Part shown: positions 7,874-17,753 of the stretch, in pieces
How the letters are laid out: the number at the start of each line of letters is the position of its first letter
Numbering within the stretch: the first letter of the stretch is position 1
From: Desulfoluna butyratoxydans
GTDB taxonomy: Bacteria > Desulfobacterota > Desulfobacteria > Desulfobacterales > Desulfolunaceae
DNA: 64,000 bases
Direction: 5' to 3'
Assembly (NCBI RefSeq): GCF_900699765.1
Contig: NZ_CAADHO010000013.1
Span: 1-64,000, forward strand
Notes under the pieces: generated by a model
Seen by the model: the letters and a program-made list of their open reading frames with translations, nothing else
The model's database searches: none
What the model was told of the DNA's origin: nothing
Position numbers and translations under genes: made by a program

Positions 7874-10800
7874 ATGTATCGACTCAGCAGATTTTTTATC
7901 AGTGACGTGGCGGCCGGCGAGAACATCGTCCAGAACGGCTATTTTCCCATCTGCCGTGAGGGGGAGCGTGCCGACCACGGTGTGCTCTTTGCCCAGAACG
8001 GCTCCTGCAAGACCACGCTCCTTTCGTTTTTGCTCAGCGCCTTCTGCCCGGAACAGCGTCGGTTTGTCCAGCACCTTCAGTCCGGCGGGGACAAGAGCCT
8101 GGATCAGTACCTGATCCCCGGGCGCCCGGCCGTGGTGCTCATCAACCTCACCGTCACGGCGGAGCCCACCCTCTTTGAGGCCGAGCCCGAAGAGCACCTC
8201 CTGGTGGGGCAGCTCATCTATCGCCACAAAGGGGCGGCGGGCAAGATCGACCGCATCTATTTTACCTCTTCGGAAGAGTCCCTGTTCGACGAACTTCGCT
8301 TTGCCTGGCCGGGCCTCTCCGCCGAGGAGAAGCCCTTTACCGCCGCACGGGAGTACATCACCCCCAGGGTCACCTCCACCACCTCCCAGCGGGACTGGGA
8401 AGAGCACCTGGAAAAACTCGACCTCGACCCCTGGCTGGTGAACCGTCAGGTGGACTTTGCCCGGTCTGAAGGGGGCATCAAGGATGCCTTCAAGTTCCGC
8501 AACGAAGAGGAGTTCATGGGCTTTTTCCTGGGGTGCGTTACGGACCTGGACGTGGCGGCAAAGCTCAGGGAGACCACCCTGCAGTCCATGGAGAAGATGC
8601 GCCATCGCCCCGAGAAGAAGGCCCGGCTCAAGGCGGCCTGGGGGCTTCGGGAGAAACTCTCCGAGTTCGAGGCGGTCAGCGGCAAGTGGCGCAGCGCCGG
8701 TGACGACACCGATGCCTTTCGCCTGCGCCTGGGTGAGGCCCGCCGTCTTCTGTCAACGGCAAAGGCTGCTGCGGCTGCCAGGGGCAAGGAGGTGGCGGTC
8801 AAGATTCATGAGGCTGCCGAGTCCCATGATGCCGTGACCTTGCAGCTGAATCGCACCCGGGCCAACGCCTTTTACCTGGAGTCGGTAAAATACGCCCGGG
8901 AAGAGAAGCGCCTCAAAGAGCAGGTGGACGCGGCCACAGAGGCCTACGCCTCCGGCCGCAGGGAGCAGGCCTCCCTGCGCGGGGCGGGCCTGGCCGCAAA
9001 AATCCGGCGCCTGTCCGCACAGATCGACGACCGGGAGAAGGCCCTCTCCGACAAGGACGACGCCCTGGCGCCCGTGCGCGAGCAGATCTCCGTCCGGTCC
9101 TCCCAGTATCATCACCGCCTTGCCTCGGAACGGGACGAGGCCGCAAAGGAACGCCATCGCCTGAAGGAGGAGCAGCAGGCCGCCGGGTCCAGGCGTCGAA
9201 CCATCGAAGCCGAGGCCGAAGCCCTTGCATCGGACGTGGAGAAGGCAAGGCACACCATTACCCGGTGCACCACCCTCATCGACGCCGCCGAAACCTCCCG
9301 AACCGCATTGGCCCTGGCGCAGGATCAGTCCCCGGAAGAGGCCCTGGAAGACTTGAAAACAGAGCAGAGCCAGCATGCCTCGCGTCGGGAAGAGATTATT
9401 GCTTCCCTGGAGGACCTCTACCTGGAGATGGAGGAGTCCAAGCAGCTCTGGAAGAGAAGCCAGCGGGAGCAGGTGGAGGCCGAGTCCGCTGCTAAGAAGG
9501 CAGCTGAAGCCCTGGACAAGGAAAAAGCTGCCCGCGAGTCCCTCCAGGCCAACCGTCACCTGGCTGCTGTTGCCGGGTGCAGCGACTTGTCCCCCCATCG
9601 GCCGGACCTGGCCTCCCGGGTTGCCGAGATGCTCCAGCGCAAGCGAAACGCCGTGGCCGAGCAGAACCATCGTCGCTTTACCCTGGATGATGACATCGAG
9701 CGCCTCTCCACCACCGAGACCCTTGCCGTGGACGCGGACACCCGTCGCCTGCTGGCATGGCTCCAGGAAGAGGGCGTCTCCCCTGCCGACGTCAAGGCGT
9801 TTCCCGACTACCTTGCCGTAGAGTACGGCGATCCCCAGGTGGTGGCCCGGTTCCTTGAAAAAGACCCGGGGCGCTTTACCGGGATCATGGCCAAAAACGA
9901 CAAGGTTCTGGAAAAGGTGAAAGCCCTGTCCACTCCGGACTGGCTGACGCGGCCGGTGGTGATCTCCGTGCCCTCTGCCCTTGAGGAGGTGGCCGACTGT
10001 CAGGGCCACGTACTGGCCCCGGCCGACGCCTCGGTCTACAGCCCCTCCTTCATTGAAACCCGTATCACCGAGCTGAAGGCCAGGCGCGCCGCCCTGGTGG
10101 AGACCCTGGTTTCTGAGCAGGCCCTGCTGGCGGAGATGGAACATGCCGCAAGGCTCCTGACAGCCTATCTGGAACAGTATCCCGACGAGTCCGGGCTCCA
10201 GGCCCTGGAAGGCCAGCTCACCGAAGCCGGGCATCGGGTGGAGGAGATCCAGGCAGAGATCGCCAGGGCTGAAGAGGCCCAGAGGGTGCTTCTATCCGAA
10301 GAGAACCGCCTCAAAGGTGAAGCCAAGGGCATCACGGAGAAGGAAGGCGAACTTACCCGCCGCATGCAGCAGATTACCGCCTGGCAGACTCAGTACGGGG
10401 AGCTGGAGGCCTGGAAGCAGAGCCTCAACGACGAGAACCGGAACCTCTCCTCCTTTGAAGGGCGCAAGACAGAGATCCGTGAGAGCCGGGAGGCACTGGG
10501 CGACGAGATGACGCGCCTTGTGGAACTCCTTGCCCGCAATGAGGCGTCGGTCAAGCGGCTGGATGAAAAGGCCGAACTCGTTCCCCAGGGGGACGCCACG
10601 CTGGATGAGGACCAGAAACAGGAAGCCCGGGAGATGGATCTTTCCGCCCTGGCCTCTCTGTATGCAGAGGCCCTGGAGCGGGAGCGCCGGGTGGCAGGCG
10701 AGCTGGGCATCGAGTCCCTGGCGGCCGAGCTCACCGAGCTCAAGGCAAAGCGTCAGAAAGAGGCGGCGGAGCTGGAGCGCTCCCGCCGCGAGTACGATCT

Positions 10801-12247
10801 GGACGAGGCCCTGGTGGAGACCTGGGCTTCACATACCGACGCCGAACGTGCCGAACGGATGGAGGCCCTGGCCGCCATGCTGGAAGAGACCCTGGAGCAG
10901 AAAGGGGCCTTTGTGGGCAAGCAGGAGGGCATTGTCCGCGAGAAGCAGCGCCTGGATCTGGAACTGGGGCGCTGGAAGGGCAGGGGCGTGACACCGGATG
11001 TGTCCGCCGATACCCTGGAAACCGACGCCCTGGACGAGGCCATGGAGGGGTGCTCCCTGGAAGGGGCCCGCCTGCGTGAAGAGCTCATGGACCTGGAGAC
11101 CAGACAGACCAAGCTCAAGAGCAAGGCGGATATGGTCAAAACCTGGTCCACCTCTCTGGACCTGGGCACCGCACGCATCAAGGACTACACCCCGGTCTGG
11201 GATGAGGAGTCGCCCAGGCGCGAGTGGCCCGAGCTTGTGGAGTGCGCCAACCCCGTGGTGGCCGCCGAGGTCTTCCTCAAAGAGGTGGAGGAGGTGATCC
11301 GCCTGGAAGCCGACTCCGTGGCCGAAAGCGTTCGCCAGCACCGGGTGATGTCCGCGGCCTTTGACCGCCTTCAGGTGAGCCTCTCCGATGAGAAGCTCAA
11401 AGAAGCCCTGCCTGCGGTGGTGGACGAGCTGCGTCGTCACGATGCAGAAACCCTGGGAGCCCAGAGTGCCGCCATGGTGGCCACCTGCAAGGACCTGGCC
11501 GAAAACATCGAGAGCGATCTGGCCCGGTCGGAAAAATTTGTGGGCAGCCTCATCGGCATGATGCTCCAGCACGTCAAGGAGTGCCACCAGAAGCTTCTCA
11601 CCGCCACCCGCATCACCATGCCCGACGATGTCTTTATCTACGGCGGAAAAGCGATCCTGCGCTGCAGCCGGCGGCTTGATTTTGCACGTCATGAAGAGGC
11701 TTTCCGCGAGTCCATCGACAACTGGCTCCACGAGCTCATCGAGGCCAACCGCATGCCCGAGGTCAACGCCCGCACCGGCAACATGCTGGGGGCCGAGCTC
11801 ATGTATCGCCTTCTCCAGGCCGCCACCGGAAAGAGCGAGTTTGCCGTGCGCCTCCTTAAGTGTGACGACACGGGCAGGCGCTACGAGCAGGTGGGCAAGG
11901 ACCTGGGCTCCGGCGGCGAGGCCCTCACCACGGCCGTGCTCCTCTACGCCCTGCTCACCTCCATGCGCCAGAAACGCCGCAACCGTAAAGAGGATCGCCT
12001 CCCGGCCTTCCTCATTGCAGACAACCCCCTGGGCGTCTGTAACCGGTCGGATTTCCTGGACGCCCAGCTCAAGGTGGCCCGGGCCATGGGCATCCAGTGC
12101 GTCTACTTTACCGGCATCAACGACACCGAGTCCCTGGGCCTCTTCGAACACCGCGTGGCCGTGCGCAAAAGCGGCAAACGTGTCCAGATCGAAGGCGTGG
12201 ACTACAACCACCTGGAGGTCATCGAACAGAACCTGGAACGGGTATAA
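7874..12247 (+). CDS. MukB-sized SMC-like coiled-coil ATPase (condensin-type)
   Basis: The 1457 residues match MukB in length (about 1486). The N-terminal head holds a P-loop at 40-48, AQNGSCKTT, where the usual last Gly is Cys45. Long Glu/Arg/Ala-rich coiled coils run about 225-620 and 735-1180. A non-coil block at about 625-735 (WLTRPVVISVP within it) is in the hinge position. The C-terminal head has the signature GSGGEAL at 1345-1351 and a Walker B AFLIADNPLG in which Asp1383 is followed by Asn1384 rather than the catalytic Glu. The protein should dimerise and bind DNA with the two preceding products. No downstream nuclease gene follows: a REP hairpin, a terminator and an opposing flavoprotein gene come next. 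The family is certain at SMC/ABC level; the subfamily is not. Confidence 0.85.
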   Translation: MYRLSRFFISDVAAGENIVQNGYFPICREGERADHGVLFAQNGSCKTTLLSFLLSAFCPEQRRFVQHLQSGGDKSLDQYLIPGRPAVVLINLTVTAEPTLFEAEPEEHLLVGQLIYRHKGAAGKIDRIYFTSSEESLFDELRFAWPGLSAEEKPFTAAREYITPRVTSTTSQRDWEEHLEKLDLDPWLVNRQVDFARSEGGIKDAFKFRNEEEFMGFFLGCVTDLDVAAKLRETTLQSMEKMRHRPEKKARLKAAWGLREKLSEFEAVSGKWRSAGDDTDAFRLRLGEARRLLSTAKAAAAARGKEVAVKIHEAAESHDAVTLQLNRTRANAFYLESVKYAREEKRLKEQVDAATEAYASGRREQASLRGAGLAAKIRRLSAQIDDREKALSDKDDALAPVREQISVRSSQYHHRLASERDEAAKERHRLKEEQQAAGSRRRTIEAEAEALASDVEKARHTITRCTTLIDAAETSRTALALAQDQSPEEALEDLKTEQSQHASRREEIIASLEDLYLEMEESKQLWKRSQREQVEAESAAKKAAEALDKEKAARESLQANRHLAAVAGCSDLSPHRPDLASRVAEMLQRKRNAVAEQNHRRFTLDDDIERLSTTETLAVDADTRRLLAWLQEEGVSPADVKAFPDYLAVEYGDPQVVARFLEKDPGRFTGIMAKNDKVLEKVKALSTPDWLTRPVVISVPSALEEVADCQGHVLAPADASVYSPSFIETRITELKARRAALVETLVSEQALLAEMEHAARLLTAYLEQYPDESGLQALEGQLTEAGHRVEEIQAEIARAEEAQRVLLSEENRLKGEAKGITEKEGELTRRMQQITAWQTQYGELEAWKQSLNDENRNLSSFEGRKTEIRESREALGDEMTRLVELLARNEASVKRLDEKAELVPQGDATLDEDQKQEAREMDLSALASLYAEALERERRVAGELGIESLAAELTELKAKRQKEAAELERSRREYDLDEALVETWASHTDAERAERMEALAAMLEETLEQKGAFVGKQEGIVREKQRLDLELGRWKGRGVTPDVSADTLETDALDEAMEGCSLEGARLREELMDLETRQTKLKSKADMVKTWSTSLDLGTARIKDYTPVWDEESPRREWPELVECANPVVAAEVFLKEVEEVIRLEADSVAESVRQHRVMSAAFDRLQVSLSDEKLKEALPAVVDELRRHDAETLGAQSAAMVATCKDLAENIESDLARSEKFVGSLIGMMLQHVKECHQKLLTATRITMPDDVFIYGGKAILRCSRRLDFARHEEAFRESIDNWLHELIEANRMPEVNARTGNMLGAELMYRLLQAATGKSEFAVRLLKCDDTGRRYEQVGKDLGSGGEALTTAVLLYALLTSMRQKRRNRKEDRLPAFLIADNPLGVCNRSDFLDAQLKVARAMGIQCVYFTGINDTESLGLFEHRVAVRKSGKRVQIEGVDYNHLEVIEQNLERV

Positions 12248-12303
12248 GCTGCCTCCGGCGGCCCTGCCGGGGGCCAAACTTTTTGAAAAAAGTGTGATCA
12301 AAA
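12248..12303 (+). repeat. REP-like hairpin after the SMC gene
   Basis: GCCTCCGGCGGCCCTGCCGG continues into CCAAACTTTTTGAAAAAAGT. It is the inverted form of the copies at 28000, 57238 and 60567. Confidence 0.8.
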
Positions 12304-12314
12304 ACGTTTGGGTA

Positions 12315-12366
12315 TGAACGAGCCCTGAGTGATCCTGACGGATTGCTCAGGGCTCGTTTTGTTTTT
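12315..12366. terminator. Bidirectional terminator between SMC gene and flavoprotein gene
   Basis: AACGAGCCCTGAG at 12317 pairs with CTCAGGGCTCGTT ending at 12358, followed by T-rich sequence. It serves two convergent genes. Confidence 0.85.
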
Positions 12367-12377
12367 GCGCTGTGGCT

Positions 12378-13028
12378 TTATTGATTGGGGCTGGCGAACC
12401 TGCGTCCCATATCAAAGGCTTTATCACAATCCAACGGGAAGACCTCTTGACGCTGTTTCTCTTTTTTCACCGGATCGAAACAGGACTGAACAACCGTGTC
12501 ATAGTTATTAAACTGATACGTGTCATGGCAGAAGAGGGTTTCGGATTTACCGAAAACAAACTCTAATTGCGTTTCATTTAAGTTGAGATGGGCATCAAAT
12601 CCATACCCTTTCATCCCTTCCTCTGTGACGTTCATGGTATAGATAAAGCCCGTTTGGATGGTTCTCGGAAAGAGGGTTTGATACGGGTTGGCGTACACAT
12701 ACTTTGGGAAGAGGGCTCGCTCAAGAAAGCACCGCATTTCACCTGAAACCGAGCCAAAATAGATCGGTGAGCCCAGGATCAAGGCGTCGGTATGCTCAAT
12801 TTTATTTAATACCGATGTCAGCTCATCATTCATTGCGCAGGCCCCGTAATGTCGGCCCCCCTTTTTTTTGCAGGCAAAGCAACTTCGGCAGCCTTTGTAA
12901 TCAAGGTCATATAAATGGATCAACTCCGTTTCCGCTCCCTGGGAAGAGGCGCCGTCAAGTGTTTTTTGAATCAAGGTTGCTGTGTTCCACTCTTTTCTGG
13001 GGCTGCCGTTTATTGCGATAACATTCAT
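12378..13028 (-). CDS. Iron-sulfur flavoprotein / NAD(P)H-dependent FMN reductase family
   Basis: The 216-residue protein begins with a flavodoxin-like fold (MNVIAINGSPRKEWNT binding the FMN phosphate, and ILGSPIYFGSVSGEM). Cysteines C47, C50, C53 and C64 form a CxxCxxC cluster plus a fourth Cys, as in [4Fe-4S] iron-sulfur flavoproteins, although the last spacing (10 residues) is long. A cytoplasmic electron-transfer or stress-reductase role is likely. AAGGAA lies upstream of the ATG. A MarR-family gene 303 bases upstream on the same strand, and a similar palindrome before both genes, suggest MarR control. Confidence 0.85.
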   Translation of the reverse strand: MNVIAINGSPRKEWNTATLIQKTLDGASSQGAETELIHLYDLDYKGCRSCFACKKKGGRHYGACAMNDELTSVLNKIEHTDALILGSPIYFGSVSGEMRCFLERALFPKYVYANPYQTLFPRTIQTGFIYTMNVTEEGMKGYGFDAHLNLNETQLEFVFGKSETLFCHDTYQFNNYDTVVQSCFDPVKKEKQRQEVFPLDCDKAFDMGRRFASPNQ

Positions 13029-13069
13029 AGTTGGTGGTTCCTTTTAAATCATGGGGCTTTGATTTTATT

Positions 13070-13097
13070 GTTAGTTAAGTTTAAACTAATTAATATG
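13070..13097 (-). promoter_or_regulatory. Candidate MarR operator before the flavoprotein gene
   Basis: GTTAGTTAAGTTTAAACTAA contains an imperfect palindrome (TTAGTT / AAACTAA) and continues to ATGGCGGT. The same word order, GTTAG...AAACTAAC...ATGGCGGT, lies before the marR gene at 13772. The site lies where the promoter -10 would be. Confidence 0.55.
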
Positions 13098-13331
13098 GCG
13101 GTGCAGACGAATTTTACCGGTTTGTTTGTAGTGGGGCGTTGAGCCCAATTTAAATGAATTTTGAAGGGTTGTTGCGTTTGAAATCCATCTGGCATGTCGC
13201 TGGATGTGGTCGTAAAGCAAGGGAGAGCACGTTATGATAACGTTTTAACGGCTTGCCCCGGCAGAGCGTCCAGAGGCAAACATCTCAATGTAGTTGGCCT
13301 TTGGAAATTAAGGCCGGGTGTGTTCTCGATG

Positions 13332-13751
13332 CTATCCAGAAATTTTGTCGAGCAAGCGGATAAATGTTTCTACTTCATTAGGGTCAAGTTTCTTCAGGAT
13401 GAGCTCGATTATTTTATTTTCAGAGAGCGCTCGTGAACGCGCAATATTTCGTCCTTTCTCTGAAAGTTCAATAAAATAAACCCTGCCGTCATCCGGGGAT
13501 TGCGTTTTTGTTACGCACTCGAGCCTGATCAGTTTGTTCACGATTTCCGTTACAGAAGGCTTGGTAATTCCGAGAAGTTCCGCCATGAGGCTGAACGTGA
13601 GGCTGTCATGTTCATCAATGAGCTTCAGGTAATGGATCTGATTCACTTGCAGCTGAGACATTCCCAACTGTTCTGAGATTTCCAGGCTGCAGGTTGTGGA
13701 AGCATCATAGAATCTTTTTACTATGTGATGCATACGATCATCTGAGGTCAT
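13332..13751 (-). CDS. MarR-family transcriptional regulator
   Basis: The 139-residue protein has the MarR winged helix: LTFSLMAELLGITKPSVTEIV as the helix-turn-helix (about residues 55-75), then SPDDGRVYFIELSEKG as the wing. It has no Cys cluster to suggest redox sensing. AAAGGA precedes the ATG at 13751. Its own promoter region carries a palindrome similar to the one in front of the downstream flavoprotein gene, so autoregulation and control of that gene are both likely. The ligand is unknown. Confidence 0.88.
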   Translation of the reverse strand: MTSDDRMHHIVKRFYDASTTCSLEISEQLGMSQLQVNQIHYLKLIDEHDSLTFSLMAELLGITKPSVTEIVNKLIRLECVTKTQSPDDGRVYFIELSEKGRNIARSRALSENKIIELILKKLDPNEVETFIRLLDKISG

Positions 13752-13771
13752 TGGTGAGTCCTTTTTTATTT

Positions 13772-13809
13772 GTTAGGGTGAAACTAACTAAATGGCGGTC
13801 AGTTGTCAA
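13772..13809 (-). promoter_or_regulatory. marR promoter with overlapping candidate operator
   Basis: On the minus strand TTGACA (plus 13803-13808) is followed about 16 bases later by a TTAGTT -10-like box. GTTAG-N7-CTAAC at 13772-13788 overlaps that box. Confidence 0.55.
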
Positions 13810-14117
13810 TATGAATGTTTTTTCGTTTTCTCATGTGCATTTTGTGCTGTTGGATGTTCTTTATTACCGGCCTTGGGTATGCATCCATCGTCGGGGGGGG
13901 ACATGCCAAGGTTATTTTTCTTGGCACCATGCGATGTGTGCAACGGGGGCGGTGATCGTTTTGTCCAGTTTGAGCAGGTGTATCCTCTCTGTCAATGTTG
14001 AAGAGTACAGGCTGGATTTTTTGAATCATATGCGGGTATGTATTTATTCAGGTGTCTATCAGATTCATTTCGTTTCTGTGTAAATCAAGGATTTCACGTT
14101 GTAATGGGGGGGGCGCC
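13810..14117. other. 308-base gap, nothing recognised
   Basis: This T-rich stretch lies between the divergent marR and the next small gene. No coding frame, hairpin or repeat of the local families was seen, apart from a G8 run immediately before the next ATG. Confidence 0.5.
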
Positions 14118-14369
14118 ATGAAAATCCATGTCAGCTGTTATGCTGGATACCGGGGAGAGGAGACGCCCCGGGCGATCTCCATCGGCGAGAACCTCATCCG
14201 CGTGGCGGAGGTTCTGGACCAATGGCTGGCCCCGGACCATCGTTACTTCAAATGCCGGGGTGACGACGGGGGCGTGTATCTCATTCGTCATGACGTGGCC
14301 TCAGGCCAGTGGCAATTGGTCTACTTCAGTCTGACGGATGCCATGCCACCCGGTAACATTCCCCATTGA
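14118..14369 (+). CDS. Small conserved-looking protein of unknown function
   Basis: The product is 83 residues, starting MKIHVSCYAGYRGEE, with no signal peptide or membrane segment. The chosen ATG at 14118 follows a G-rich Shine-Dalgarno-like run; an upstream in-frame ATG at 14052 lacks one. Alternating strands such as RYFKCRGDDGGVYLIRHD suggest a compact beta protein. I recall similar short proteins in other sulfate reducers but cannot name a family. Codon use matches neighbouring genes. A terminator-like hairpin follows at 14421. Confidence 0.65.
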   Translation: MKIHVSCYAGYRGEETPRAISIGENLIRVAEVLDQWLAPDHRYFKCRGDDGGVYLIRHDVASGQWQLVYFSLTDAMPPGNIPH

Positions 14370-14420
14370 GAAGAGCCCTTAAAGGAGGCTACCCACAAAG
14401 GGGTATCGGAAGCCTGGAGC

Positions 14421-14446
14421 GCCGCACTGCTGTGTGGCTTTTTTTG
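14421..14446 (+). terminator. Terminator-like hairpin
   Basis: GCCGCAC-TGCT-GTGTGGC followed by T7. Confidence 0.6.
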
Positions 14447-14543
14447 TGCATAACGGCCTAAGTGCTCGCGTCTTAGCGGGCGATTCCACCTGCCGAATTT
14501 TCCTGTATCAGTATGTTTTTTGTGCTGCTCTATGTGTTCTTAT

Positions 14544-16379
<1,836 letters not shown>

Positions 16380-16531
16380 GGGCGGTACAACGGCTCCTGT
16401 TTCTTGGCGTCATGGGACAGCGTTATGCATGTCTGTGTGGTTCATATCAGAAACAGGGTGGGATGGCATCCCCTTTGTCTTCCTGGATAGGAGAGAAGGA
16501 GGCGTCGAAGGAAAATGTGGACCAAACAAAA

Positions 16532-16562
16532 AAAGCCTTGAAGGAATGTCCTTCAAGGCTTT
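16532..16562 (-). terminator. Terminator of the third initiator tRNA
   Basis: AAAGCCTTGAAGGA-ATG-TCCTTCAAGGCTTT is a 14-bp stem. On the minus strand it ends in a T-run downstream of the tRNA. Confidence 0.9.
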
Positions 16563-16572
16563 TTGAAAGCGG

Positions 16573-16649
<77 letters not shown>

Positions 16650-16661
16650 ACAATGTGAGGG

Positions 16662-16690
16662 AATATACATGGGCCTTGGATCCTTGTCAA
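16662..16690 (-). promoter_or_regulatory. Sigma-70 promoter of tRNA-fMet copy 3
   Basis: On the minus strand TTGACA (plus 16685-16690), a 17-base spacer, then TATATT (plus 16662-16667). The tRNA begins 13 bases on. Confidence 0.85.
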
Positions 16691-16715
16691 GGAAGGGATC
16701 GTAAAAAAATCGCCG

Positions 16716-17030
16716 TTAAGCATACGATGTGAGTAATTTCACGATATTCCGCCGCTTTTCTTCATCGCCGGGCGACGCCCCAAGCTCCACGCGGACCCGT
16801 TTGTTCCGTCCTGTCTGTCCTGAGACGATTTCCACGGATGATTTGGAGACCCCTAGGAATTTGGCGAAGTACTTGATGCACATGGCGTTGGCCGCTCCGT
16901 CCACGGGAGGCGCCGTGATCTTCACCTTCAAGGCGTCTCCGTGGATGCCGGAGATCATGTTTTTCGAGGACTTCGGCTGCACGAAGATGCGGAAGAAGAG
17001 GTCTCCCTTTTTTTCTTCGACGGCAAACAT
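16716..17030 (-). CDS. DUF167 (YggU-family) protein
   Basis: The 104-residue protein shows the DUF167 pattern: FRIFVQPKSSKN, LKVKITAPPVDGAANA, and a C-terminal SGQTGRNKRVRVE. The family is small, cytoplasmic and without a settled function. The gene starts two bases after the thrH stop codon, so it is translationally coupled to thrH and probably forms the last gene of hom-thrH-DUF167. Confidence 0.92.
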   Translation of the reverse strand: MFAVEEKKGDLFFRIFVQPKSSKNMISGIHGDALKVKITAPPVDGAANAMCIKYFAKFLGVSKSSVEIVSGQTGRNKRVRVELGASPGDEEKRRNIVKLLTSYA

Positions 17031-17032
17031 GA

Positions 17033-17653
17033 TCAGCGCGCTGCCCCGGTTTCAAGGGAGGCGGCCACCAGGGGCTTGAGTTCGTCGTAGCTGGTGGTCA
17101 CCGGGAACTGGGGGAACTCTTCGATGACGTTGGCAGGGGGTCTGAAGAGAAAACCCTGATCGGCTTCCTTGAGCATGGAGACGTCGTTGTAGGAGTCCCC
17201 GAAGGCCGTGACATGGTAGTTGAGCCCTTTAAGGGCCATGACCGCCTTTTTCTTCTGATCCTGCTGACGAAGGCAGTAGTCCGTGACCCGTCCGTCCGTA
17301 TCGATTTTCAGCTGGTGGCAGAAGAGGGTGGGCATGCCCAGCTTGCGCATGAAGGGGCCTGCAAACTGCTCGAAGGTGTCGGAGAGGATAATGAGCTGGG
17401 CATTTTCACGCATCCAGGCCACGAAGTCGGCGGCGCCTTCCATGGGGTCCATGGTGTCGATGACCTCGGTGATGTCGGCAAGCTTCAGGCCGTGGGCGTT
17501 CAGGATCCCCAGGCGTTTTTTCATCAGCACGTTGTAGTCGGGGATGTCCCGGGTGGTGAGTTTCAACTCTTCGATACCGGTTTTTTCAGCCACGTTGATC
17601 CAGATTTCAGGGATGAAGACCCCTTCCAGGTCGGAGCAGATGATGTTCATCAT
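17033..17653 (-). CDS. thrH: Phosphoserine phosphatase / homoserine phosphotransferase ThrH
   Basis: This HAD-superfamily protein has CSDLEGVFIPEIW (nucleophile Asp in motif I), ILSDTF (motif II), a mid-chain Lys-rich stretch, and GDSYNDVSML (motif IV). It matches ThrH more closely than SerB, notably VFIPEIWI, TTRDIPDYNVLMK and FPQFP. ThrH can move a phosphate from phosphoserine to homoserine, giving O-phosphohomoserine for threonine synthesis. The start is set at MMNIICSD (206 residues). An upstream ATG at 17689 would add 12 residues; neither has a strong ribosome binding site. It lies directly after hom, which supports a homoserine-kinase role here. Confidence 0.9.
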   Translation of the reverse strand: MMNIICSDLEGVFIPEIWINVAEKTGIEELKLTTRDIPDYNVLMKKRLGILNAHGLKLADITEVIDTMDPMEGAADFVAWMRENAQLIILSDTFEQFAGPFMRKLGMPTLFCHQLKIDTDGRVTDYCLRQQDQKKKAVMALKGLNYHVTAFGDSYNDVSMLKEADQGFLFRPPANVIEEFPQFPVTTSYDELKPLVAASLETGAAR

Positions 17654-17710
17654 GGTGTGCGGTTTCCGTTTCTTTGTGGGTACGCCCATGAGGCGGGGTT
17701 ATGAAAAAGG

Positions 17711-17748
17711 GACGGGCCCGCCCAATATCTTTCTGCGGACGGGCCCGG
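17711..17748 (-). terminator. Weak terminator or attenuator between hom and thrH
   Basis: Two copies of ACGGGCCCG, self-complementary at their core, can pair across a 16-20 base loop. On the minus strand they are followed by GTCCCTTTTTC. This may reduce, rather than abolish, thrH expression from the hom promoter. Confidence 0.45.
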
Positions 17749-17753
17749 ATACC

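Noticed and set aside
4967..12247. Full Wadjet (JetABCD) defence system
   Set aside because: The neighbouring genes hold no JetD-like nuclease, and the first two proteins do not show clear JetA or JetB signatures by eye.
8753..12301. Two long open frames antisense to the SMC gene (8753-10234 and 10829-12301)
   Set aside because: They are shadows of a GC-rich, coiled-coil coding gene. Their predicted proteins are Gly/His/Leu-rich with no motif, and they lack ribosome binding sites.
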